From contig NC_031495.1 in the NCBI RefSeq assembly GCF_000237925.1, positions 64,462,939 to 64,526,938 on the forward strand: DNA of 64,000 nucleotides, written 5' to 3'. Position 1 is the first letter of the stretch; every line of letters begins with the position of its first letter. Below are positions 1 to 11,400 of the stretch, piece by piece. The notes below the pieces were generated by a model. It saw nothing but the letters and a program-made list of their open reading frames with translations. It ran no database searches and had not been told where the DNA came from. This stretch comes from Schistosoma mansoni (taxonomy: Eukaryota; Platyhelminthes; Trematoda; Strigeidida; Schistosomatidae). The translations under genes and the position numbers were made by a program.

Positions 1-400
1 CTGTTCCAGATAGAGAGATATATGAGAGTTAAATATGAGTGTAGTTCTGATAAAACTCCTGGCGTTTATGATCTCGTTACAGATAGAAGCTCGACCATAA
101 CGGCTACCTTGACGTCGTGGTCAGGCTCACCTGTCATGGTAACCCAACCGACCTATATTGGCTGAAACATATGTCCCTTTAGGTCCTACCATTCCAGGCA
201 TGTCGGTTGGTGAACTGTAAGGCTAAAAGTAGCAACTTAAGGCCAGATGGCGAATTCGCACTGCTGGCTTTAGAGGGGGTGTGACAATGGTAATGTGTTT
301 CCCTCGGACAACCGTCATCTTCACAGATGCTGCTTCCTCTCGATGAAAGGAACGACTCTGAAAAGGTCGACCCTGAAAATGCCACATCTCACCTAGTCCC
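1..400 (-). repeat. Repeat D, copy running into the window start
   Basis: The - strand aligns over ~350 bp with 61300-61620 (CATCTGTGAAGATGACGGTT, CAACCGACATGCCTGGAATG, GACCACGACGTCAAGGTAGC). Function unknown; not coding in any conserved frame. Confidence 0.55.
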
Positions 401-479
401 ACAGATTTCCATCTTCGGCGTTAAGGCCTTTTGAAATATGGAGCTAACACATCAGAAAATTCTCATAAAAAGGCTGTGT

Positions 480-900
480 GCAACGGACCTCAAGCAACTG
501 TCTTTTGGGGTTTGCGGTCACGTTCCCAGGTCACTAAACCACCAGTAACGATAGACTCATAGACCATATTGCTACCAGATATCGTCGGATAGGCGCTAGA
601 GAAGACTTTCGTTCATTCTGGAGCACATGCTTGGACTCGCATCATGCTTAATTACGAGCACGTACTTGTCAACATCTTACTGAACGTAAAAAAGCCATAG
701 CAAGTAAATCCCTACGATTCCAACTTAACGATGAAAAAGTCAAAAATGTATTTCAGGAACAAATAAAGCAACAGTTAGTCAATCATATAAGTGGCATCCC
801 CGAGGTAGCTTGAAACGATATTAAGACAACAGTAACATCTGCCAGTAACTAAAACCAACATATTAAGAGCCATTAATGGGTTTTTTAGCGTCTACCGAAC
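480..900 (+). mobile_element. Decayed RTE-type endonuclease fragment
   Basis: REDFRSFWSTCLDSHHA (about 590-650) matches the end of the RTE-1 endonuclease (CRSFWSTYLESDHA). The following KSLRFQLND and VFQEQIKQQLVNHISGIPE are typical of the linker before the reverse transcriptase. Stops interrupt the frame. Confidence 0.6.
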
Positions 901-1085
901 TGATAGGTGTCTGGAAACATATCCCGGCGGACTCTAAGCACACATGTATACATTTTTTGTCTTTCCCCAAATTCTGATATTCTAAATCCCTCGTAACTAT
1001 TTTTTGTTTTCATTTCGCTAATTTGTATTTTTTTCGATTGGGATCTTCAGTGCCTAATCTTTCCTATTACCACTGATAGTCTTAC

Positions 1086-1606
1086 AACCCCTAAATGCCC
1101 TGGTATGGCGGAGAGTGGGGAGAGTCTGCTCTCCCTCTCGAAATACTCTCACATAGTCACGCGTAATATAGCTTTTGCCAGGGAAGTCCTACTCACTGCC
1201 TTCTCGTGGTGGGGGTGTTGTTTACGAAAGTAAGAAGACGAAAGGTGAATGTCCGGTGCTTTAACCGTGTTGGTGGACACTGTGAGTCCACCAAGGGGAG
1301 TTGGCAAACCCTCATTCCAAACCAATGGTGCACATGGACTGGCTCCAGTATCCTGATGGAACGAATGGCGTATGAATCAATCATTGGTCACCGACTACCA
1401 TGGGACTGCATCTCCTTACGATGCTTCACTACCTTGTGGATCAGACCTTTAGGTCGAAGGCTCCGGGTGTGGTCCCCTAACAAAATCACCTGTTTCAGTT
1501 TGGACACCTGGGCAGTATCACAGCCCTCACACAAATCTCATTTGGTTTGTGTGGCGCATATGTATTTGGTACCCCTTTGTACCCATATTTATGTGTTTGA
1601 ATGAAT
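1086..1606 (+). mobile_element. Repeat E retroposon, near full length
   Basis: ~520-bp dispersed unit starting AAATGCCCTGGTACGGC and ending TTTATGTGTTTAAATAAATA. Its open frames (up to 132 codons) are not conserved as protein between copies, so I do not treat them as genes. Confidence 0.75.
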
Positions 1607-1609
1607 GAA

Positions 1610-1720
1610 TTCTGGGATTTGACCTGATAACTTCATTTCTCTGTTCTAACGGCGTATGACAACTTGAACCGACGTAGATACGTACCAGTTTCTACATTGT
1701 GACTGGCTGATATCTATCCT
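1610..1720 (+). mobile_element. 3' UTR remnant of an RTE-1-like element
   Basis: Contains the block (TATGACAACTTGAACCGACG ... TTCTACATTGTGACTG) that ends the longer copies at 3700-4180 and 30350-30615. Confidence 0.5.
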
Positions 1721-1806
1721 ATTGCTATCGACACTGAGTTATTTTACCAAACATCCTCAATTACTGATTATGGTTATCTCATGAACTCTAACCAGGTGTG
1801 CTACAT

Positions 1807-2075
1807 CTACAAGAACACGGGTGGGGACAATCGAATGTATTTGGGCACAAAATAACAGAATATCTCACTAAAATATAAGAACCATATTGTAAATAGTTAA
1901 TTTGCAAAATAACAATCCATCGTCTCAAACTTAACTGTTCCTCTTGCAAATATCAGTCCATCGTCTCCGATTATTATTATTCATGCATTTCCACTGATCT
2001 TCTAGTGAAATACATTCAATGTCCGACCATCGTTATATACTACTTGTGTGTATATAAGTAGCCCACACCACACAT
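1807..2075 (+). mobile_element. Partial LTR of the 303-bp family
   Basis: Shares ACAAGAACACGGGTGGGGAC, the GCATTTCCACTGATC region and ATATAAGTAGCCCACACCAC. Confidence 0.55.
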
Positions 2076-2207
2076 CCACCAACACACTCATCTATTAGTT
2101 AATAGTTAATTGCTTTCACCATTAATCTAACGGTTCGTATTTTTAAAAGCAGTGGATTTGATAACAGTATAAATGTACAAGCATCCTTTATATTATTTTC
2201 ACTTCAG

Positions 2208-2456
2208 TGTACTCCTGTTTTGGACGGAAATGTAATACGTGTTCTGACACGTTTACGTCAAATTGGTTCCCCTGTACAATTACCTACTACTATGGAATAT
2301 TTATGGAATTTAACAACTAAACTTGTTGATCCTAATCGACCTGGAGATTTTAATCAAGCTTTAATGGAATTAGGTGCAGTTTGTTGTACACCAAAAAATC
2401 CTGATTGTATAAAATGTCCACTTAATAAAGTTGGTTTATGTGAATCTTATAAACAG
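2208..2456 (+). CDS. MUTYH: MUTYH exon: catalytic Asp and iron-sulfur cluster
   Basis: Acceptor cttcag at 2202-2207, donor gtaagt at 2457. It encodes CTPVLDGNVIRVL, then the VDPNRPGDFNQALMELGA helix typical of MutY, and the cluster ligands C-x6-C-x2-C-x7-C. In E. coli MutY and human MUTYH the last spacing is x5, so this protein has two extra residues (PLNKVGL between the third and fourth Cys). The exon ends in phase 0. Confidence 0.93.
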
Positions 2457-5400
2457 GTAAGTTGATAATATTATCCTGTTTTTATAGAGTTGAGATCATT
2501 AAACATTTGAAGCTAGACCACCATCGAAAACCTGGAAGCACTGCTGAGGAGTCCCATAATAGGACGAAACGGCCGTCCAGTGCTTCCAGGTTTTCCATGG
2601 TGGTCTAGCTTCAATTGACTCATGATCTCAACTCAATAAAATTATCCTGTTTTGTTGAAATGGAAATTTTCCCTATTCTTTTTTGTTTTGTTATATAGGC
2701 TAATGTAAACAAAAATGATTACATTTCAACTGATCTTGAAGATTGTCGTTTATGTATTAGTAGTAGTGTTTATCAAAAAAGGTAAGACATTTACTATTTG
2801 TTACTTCAATTTGCATAATTTACATCTTGAATTCATAAATGAATTTTTGATCCACAAGGTAGTGGAGCATCGTAAGGAGATTCAGTCCCATGGTAGCCGG
2901 TGACCGACGATTTATTTATACGCCATTTGTTCCCTCAGGATATTGGAACCCATGTGCGCCGCTGGTTTGGAATGTGAGTTTTCCAACTCCCCTAGGTGGA
3001 CCCTCCATGACCACCAACCTGGTTAAAGCGCCGGACATTCGCTCTTCGTCCTCTCACTTTCGTAAACAACACCCCCACCACGAGAAGGCAGTGAGTAGGA
3101 CTTCCCTGACAGAGGCTATATATTCGCGTGGCCATGTGAGAGCATTTCGAGAGGGAGAGCGGACTCTCCCCACTCTCCGCCGTACCAGGGCATTTGGGGG
3201 CCGTCAAACTAAAACATTTCATCGATCAACCAAATCACTTATTGCTAATGCAAACTACCTGGTTAGAGTCTGCGTGATAATTGTGATTAGTAGTTAGAGA
3301 TATTGAGTAATAATAGTCGGTCACTACACTGCATATGCATTCACTCTTTATCTTCTCCTAGATATTGAATTGCAGTACTCCTTTATACATATCTCATCCT
3401 GTCTTGTCGAACCACATACTCAATGTTTAGTATTTGTTTACAATTATTTCTACTCATTCGCTGTGGAGCTTCTTAATTTTATCTGACTGTACTGATGTAT
3501 TATAACAACTTGATCTTACGCATATTTATACTAGGATCTATGTCAATTATGACTGACTTGGATATCTCTACAGGAGATTAGAACTGATGGGTAATTATCA
3601 ATCTACTATAAATATGATCGCTGTTAAATACTGTCATTTAAAGTATAGGCAAGGATTTATGTATATTTAGACCTATTAGAAAAAAAGACCTATTAAGATG
3701 ACGTGCGATGTTTTATGGTGTAGGAGTAGATTGGAAGAAAGCTAGGGGCGGCCAGACCAAAACGTGGCACAAATCCATGAAGTTACTGACAAGTTGACTG
3801 AGTCATGTTGGTAGGTGTAGACTACCCGGTTGGGATCCGCGAGATGATAACAACCGATGGTTAGAGACCTTGAATGACATGGCTCAAAATCGTTTGCAAT
3901 GGCGAAGGTGCATCCACTCTTTATGTTCTGCCAAATTCTAATCTTCTGAATTCATGTCTCTATCTTTTTTCTCTTTCCAAATTTATTTCATTGGATTATA
4001 CTCCTTGAATAACATCTTCAAACCCTAATCTTTCACATAATGCTTATACTCTTACTACTTCTACCACTATGGGATTTGAATCGACAACTGCATCTCTGTG
4101 CTAACGTGGTATGGCAACTCGAACTGATGTACGTACGTACGAAGTTCTACGTTGTGACTGACTGACTGAAACCTATTACGAATTATTATCAATTGAATAA
4201 TTCAGTATGAAATTTATTATGTACTACTAAATGACCTAGTTATATATTCCAGCTTAATTTTTCACTTTGTACTCTGATTTGTACCATTAGAAAGTGTTGG
4301 TTTGTGTTCTCTGAATAGTTAGTACCGTTCTATAGCTTGCACCAGCAGCTAAATGCCGCCCCTAGATATAGTCTCATTAAGTCTTGATATTTGAATATTC
4401 CAATCTAATTTGACTTATCTTCTATGCCACTGAAACGTCATAAATCAATACAATACACTAATGTGTGATATAGGTAACTTGACTTTGTTCCAATAAGACT
4501 TCCGAAATTTCTCAACTTGACCGAATTCGTCTAATTGCAAGTTTAAAGATCAGATCTATAGGTTCACAGTTTTCCAAAATCTATTTTACTTATTTCTTTA
4601 CAAGTAAATAAATAAATATCTCTAACATGAAGTTTGCATAGTTATATACATATAGATTCGATCGCTGAAGATATAGCAATGTAACTTACTTGCCAGCTAA
4701 CTTTAATTTGTGTAGTGAACAAGAACACGACTGGGGACAATCGAATGTATTTAAGTACAAATTACTGACTATCTCACTAAAATCTGACATCCAGACAGTA
4801 AACAGTTAATTTGCAAAATAACAATCAATTGTCTCAATCTTCACTGTTTCTTCTGCAAATATTAGTCCGTCTTCTCTGATTTCATTGTTCATGCATTTTC
4901 CTACCAATTGAGCTTCATTTCAGTTCTTTCCTTATCGATCTTCTGACAAAATACATTCTATGTCTGACCATCACTATATACTATTTATGAGGATATAAGT
5001 AGATCACACTACACTCGTCCCCCCTTTAAAGCATGGATTTATCTGTGAGAGTTGGGAATTATGTTCAGCTTCATACATTTTATGTATCATCCTAGATAAT
5101 TGGATCCAAATGTAGGAAACTTTCATAAAATGTGAAAATTACTTTCTTATCGTTGATAGAATTTGTCAGTCAGCATATTTTGTCTGGATAAATGTGCCTG
5201 TTCAGTGTTATTCATATGAGTATTCGTTACGTTGTACAAGCGTTTTCTCTTGAAATTGTACCCATCATTTCTTAATTGGATTGAGAAATAAATGTACAAA
5301 TTATTTTCAATGATGATTGTTCAAAGGCTCCTGGTGTGGGCTCCTAAGAAAACCACCTGCTTCAGGTTGGGCACATGGGCAGCATCACAGCCCTCACACA

Positions 5401-8400
5401 AATCAAATGAGATTTCTGTTGTGCATATATATCTGGTGCCCCCTTGTACCAATATTTATGTGTTTAAATAAATAATAAACTGATATAATATTGCCCTCCT
5501 ACATCAATCATTTTTATATAAATAGTATATCTTATTGAAGTAGAATCTGTAAGAATTAATTCATATTACACTCATTGACTTCCTGTACTATATCCTTATA
5601 TACAACCTTTCTTTTACATATTACCACCACTAAATTAACTACTTCTTTGAATTCGGTGTTCATCTTGTTGTGCTAATGAGGTATGGCAACTTGGACCGAT
5701 GCATATATGTGCCTGGTCCTATGTTGTAGCTGACTGACATCGACTACAATTGTAAATGTAGGCCATATGAACTCCAAATTGTTGATCTAAAATATATCAT
5801 GATTCTTTAATGGCTTCTCAGCTTTACAGATTAACTTGAGGTTTAGGGTGTAGACCGTTGAATAGCGCTCATTACAGACATCTCGATGATTTAATCATTC
5901 ACCAGTTAACATCAATTTTTAATGTGATTTAACTCCAAAATAGTTCAGTTGCTTATTTTGTAACGTTAAATGCCCTGGTACGGCCGAGAGTGGGGAGAGT
6001 CCGCACTCCCTGTCGAAATGCTCTCACATGGCCACATGCATACAACCACTGCCAGGCAAGTCCTACTCACTGCCTTCTCGTGGTGGGGGTGTTGTTTACA
6101 AAATTGAGAGGACAAAAAGCGAATGTCCGGCGCTTTAAACGGGTTGGTGGACATGGATAAGTCCACCTAGGGGAGTTGGCAAACCCTCATTCCAAACCAA
6201 TGGTGCACATGGACTGGCTCCAGTATCCTGATGGAACGAATGGCGTATGAATCAATCATTGGTCACCGACTACCATGGGACTGCATCTCCTTACGATGCT
6301 TCACTACCTTGTGGATCAGACCTTTAGGTCGAAGGCTCCGGGTGTGGTCCCCTAACAAAATCACCTGTTTCAGTTTGGACACCTGGGCAATATCACAGCC
6401 CTCACACAAATCAAATGAGATTTGTATGGCACATATATATCTGGTGCTTCCTTGTACCAATACTTATGTGTTTAAATAAATAAATACACATATATGATTG
6501 AAGATATTCTTTCTAATAACTTCTCATCAAGCTCTTCATTTATATATTTAAACTAATTTTACAAAGGGTAATAGCCAAGTTAAAGGAAAATAAATCTTTT
6601 AAAATCACCATAGATGAATTTAGGCTTATTGACAGAACAAAAAATAAAGTTGTCTATGGAGAAGATTTGTTGCTCAGGTAGATGATTTCGATGGAGTTTA
6701 TGTTCCTTGAGCTGGATAGTTTGGTCGACCAAATCATTACTGTTCAACTAGAAAATGCTAACGCAAAATTAGCTGAATAACTTATTCTTCTAACTGTACT
6801 CACTAATCTACTATACGAAACGTCACTATCTACATTCTCGTTGAACTATAGTTAGATTAAGAGGTTCGAGCGATCTATATTTCCAGCTTTTTTTCCTTGT
6901 ATACATGTGTTCTAAAAGTTTGGTAAATGGCCCATTTCCATTAGAGTGTTATTGATAAGCTTCAAGTCATTACTTATGGTTCCATCTGGGCAGATCTTTT
7001 TTTATCCTGCTTGTAAAACATCTAACCAAATTACTTTTGTAGTGGATAAATATCAGGCTATGGAAGTCTATCTCACTACCCAGAAGCACTCTCTCTATAC
7101 ACTCTTCTATCTAACAAGCCGTCATCCTGTCTACCAAATGAAATGCCATCGTAATTTAATGTATTCTCATACTCATCCTCTCAAGTGAAAGTGATTGCCA
7201 AATACACACTGTCAAACTGATTTAGGACTTCTCCTTGTTAATATCCGAATCTAAGATTGATGAGTGTTTTGTCTATCTAATGGCTGGGTCTATCTAGTTT
7301 ATCGTTAACCTTCGTGAAGGGTTCGTTTACATGTGTTCTGATTTATTTATTATTATTTTTACATAGTCTTGGAGTAATGAATTATCCTGTGAAACTTAAC
7401 AAACGTGAACCTCGTAAACAAAATACTGTTATTCTAATCACACATACTTCGAGAAAGGAGAATGAAGCACTAAAACATTACTACCTACTTTTACAACGAC
7501 CTAAAACAGGTATGTATTCGTTAAATGATACAAAATTTTCTTTCTCTTCCTATATTCCTCATGTAATTCTTTCTTGTAATGTGTTGGTATATAATTCCCT
7601 AGTTTATTATTAGTGTTTGCTGTCATAAGAGGCTGGAAGTGAGTTAATCGCTCTCAAATTAGGATGTGACGTTGTTGAACTTGAACTGTGTAGGTAGGTA
7701 GGTAGGTACAAATTACCTTGTTGCTGTCAGCGCGATATTCATAGCCAGCAGTTGATGTGGTTCAGAATCCATCTCAGTGACGCAGATGTACTCGCTCTTT
7801 GACTTTTTAATGCTTATACTTTGTATCCCACGAAGAATAAGGGGATATATATATATATATATATATATATTTGACACGCATGACATTGATCACCACGCAG
7901 TGATCAATCAATTGTGATTACATCTCAGTCCTACAGGAGATCGGTCGCGGCCTGAATATCTCAGTGGTAACGTCTCTGACTGTGAAGCTGGGTGACACGG
8001 GATCGAATCCGTCAGGGAGCACCAGTTCCCTCAAGATTACAGGTACACCTTGCCAACGAGTGCCAAGTAACACGAAACCCGGGTCCAGGGTTTCCTATTG
8101 ACCACCTCCAACCACCATCTTATCTCAACATAGTGCACACAATGTCGAGCCACCTAGACTAGTTGCCACATTGCAACTTGATCGATAGCATTCAATCAGC
8201 ACTAAGAGGGACTTGACACGCATGACATTGATCACCATCCAGTGATCAATCAATTGTGATATCCTTTTATTATACACTTTCGATTGATCCATTGATCACT
8301 GATATTCAATTTACTATTTTTAATCTACTCACTCTCTTCTACTCAGCCACTTTTTGGCTTGATCATGTATAATTTTTATTTTTCATTTTATGGTGTGATG

Positions 8401-11400
8401 CGTTCTGGTTTACTTGTATATAAACTACGCTTGTCTGAAATATAATAATGATCGTCGGCCTAGTGATAATTTGTCTTGTGTTCTTCCTCTATTTAGTATT
8501 GGGCCAACCGGTCAGTGTTCTCATCCTTGTTGCGTATTGATTTGTTCTAGGATATAGCACCTTGTATTTCACAATTGGTATTGCGATGGGGGGAAATTTT
8601 ATAATTTACTTGTTACCGTACTGAATTTACTCTGCAGCTGCTACTTTGATGTAGTGATTAGGTTAGTTGTAAAGTTTTCAGATTGGCCAGCAATTATAAT
8701 AATTGATTAATGCATCAACTTACGTAGTAGATTTGACTGTAAAGCTGTTTAATATCATATGTTGGAAACTTGTGAATATGTTACTCCTGACTAGTAGTCT
8801 TGGTGACCTTAGAGAATGACAATAAAACCTAAGAGATAACTGCTTGAACCAGGGTGGCGCACCATCACTTTGTGGATAAGTTTTGTCTTGATATGTTTAC
8901 TCTACAATATCATAGCGTTACCATTGGGAACGGAAATCATCCGTGCACAAAGTGAGGTGTGCTATTTTCAGGATCGAACTTTTCTTATCTCTCCCATTAT
9001 AAACAGGGATCATCTCTAGATATACGATTTGATTCATAGTGTTTTTTTTACACATTTAATATGTATATTTATATTAACAATAGAGATCTTAAACAAATAA
9101 ACATGCTTATGTATACATTTTCAGGCCTTTTGGCTGGTTTATGGGAATTTCCAAGTTATACCATTGAAGATAACAAGTTGACGAGTGAAATTCAATCATC
9201 ATCAATTATTCCTTTAGTTATTGATCGAATTACAAATGCATTGAATTCTTCACTGAATATAACTTCAGTTAATGAATTAAATGTGAAACCTATTGGAGAG
9301 GTATGATTTTTTTTTTCAATTTATTTATTTAAACGCATAAATATTGGTAGAAGGGAGCACCAGATAAATATGCGCCTCACAAATCTCATTTGATTTGTGT
9401 GAGGGCTGTGATACTGCCAAGGTGCCCAAACTGAAGCAGGTGGTTTTCTTAGGGGGCCACACCCGAAGCCTTCGACCTAAAGGTCTGATCCACAAGGCAG
9501 TGGAGCATCGTGAAGAGATGCAGTCCCATGGTAGTCGGTGACCAATGATTGATTCATACGCCATTCGTTCCCTCAGGATACTGGAGCCAGTCCATGTGCA
9601 CCATTGGTTTGGAATGAGGGTTTTCCAACTCCCCTAGGTGAACTTATCCATGTCCACCAACCCGTTTAAAGCGCCGGACATTCGCTTTTTGTCCTCTCAA
9701 TTTTGTAAACAACACCCCCACCACGAGAAGGCAGTGAGTAGGACTTGCCTGACAGTGGTTGTATGCATGTGGCCATATGAGAACATTTCGAGAGGGAGTG
9801 CGGACCCTCCCCATTCTCGACCGTACCAGGGCATTTGGGGGCTTTTTTCAATAGTTTTGTCTAGATATATTTATCCCAATAAAATTTCGACTTTAACCAA
9901 ATATAAGATATTACGATAATTAAGAAGTCATGAGTTTTACTTTTGTAGTAGTACACACGCATTCAATCATTGTCTACCTCTAATGTATAGCGTTGGTTGA
10001 TGTATGAATAGATTGGAAGAAAGCTAGAGATGGTCAAACTATAAAACGATACGAATTGATGAAGTAATCAACTGTTACTCTGAAGTATGTTAGTGTATGT
10101 ACTGACCACCTCGTTGAGATTGGCTTAATAATCATGAAGATGTGATAACTTGAACTGATAGATTTATTCGTGTTAAATCCCTTGTTTTTTAAACTAGATT
10201 GATAGTAGACAATCGTTCCTCTTGTTTGGAATAATATTCATTTCACTATAATTCTAAAACTTGAGTTCTAATGAACACCAAAACCTATTATTAGCGTATC
10301 CTGCCAATAGGTTGACAATAGGTTCATATACCGTTTATTTCTTCGGGATCGTACATCCTATGTTCACCATAGGTTTGGAATCAGGGTTTTCCGACTTTTC
10401 TAGGTGGGTGCTCCGTACCCACAACAGACACTTGATTAAAGAGTCGGACATTCGTTTATGGCCTTCTCAATTTCGATAACACCCATTCCGCTAGAAGAGA
10501 ATGAATAGGACTTTACTGATAGTGACTATATACGCGTAGTAGTCATGTGAGAGCATTTGAAGGGGGGAGAGTAGACTCTTTCCACCCTCAACCATATCAG
10601 AGTATTTGGAAACCGGATCTTCATTAGGCATTGTTGTTTTCGTCTTATCTAAATTTATAAAAAAGAATCTATTGCATTTAACAAAGTAATTATCATTATA
10701 TACTATGTTGACTGTGAACAGCAATTGAGTATGTCGATATTTGTTATTAACTAGTTGAGCAAAACCACTTCAAACTTTTCCTGATATAATCAGCAGTAAT
10801 TGAGAGATAGATATCTTTAAATGAATGTGAATTACTCCATTTTCTCTTTTTTTTTCTCTCTCATTAATATACAACTGTAGGTGGAGTTTTCCAGCTAACT
10901 AATCTCTTCCCTTATTGGGTCCGATTTGAATCCTTATGATTTCTTCCACTAATCTATTATATTCTCCATCATATATAAAAGTCATGTGAAACATTTTGAT
11001 AAAATCTATCTGAACTAATAATTTTCTTCCTTTTAGTATTGTTTGTTTGAATCTTCTCATCAATTTGTTAGGACTGCAACTGGTCAGTCTCTAATTGGCA
11101 TATGTGCATACTGTGCGTATTGCCTCGATATAGCCTTAATTCACAGGCATGGTAAGCAGAGATGGATAGTGGCTAGCAGTGGAAGCGAAAGGTACTGGGT
11201 TCGAATCCCAGAGTGAATATCAACTCTGAGATGCAGGCACATCCAGCTGACGAGTCCCAAATAGGACGAAACGCGCATCCTGGATTCCACTTCTGGCCAC
11301 TATCCATCTCTGCTTAATAATTTTCTTGTTTATATGTTTATGTTTACTTATATTTACTGTGATAATTCCTCCATCTTCAGGTTTTACATATTTTCTCGCA

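Noticed and set aside
1206-1604. 132-codon + frame
   Set aside because: Lies wholly within repeat E; the same region in other copies has frames of other lengths and directions, so no protein is conserved.
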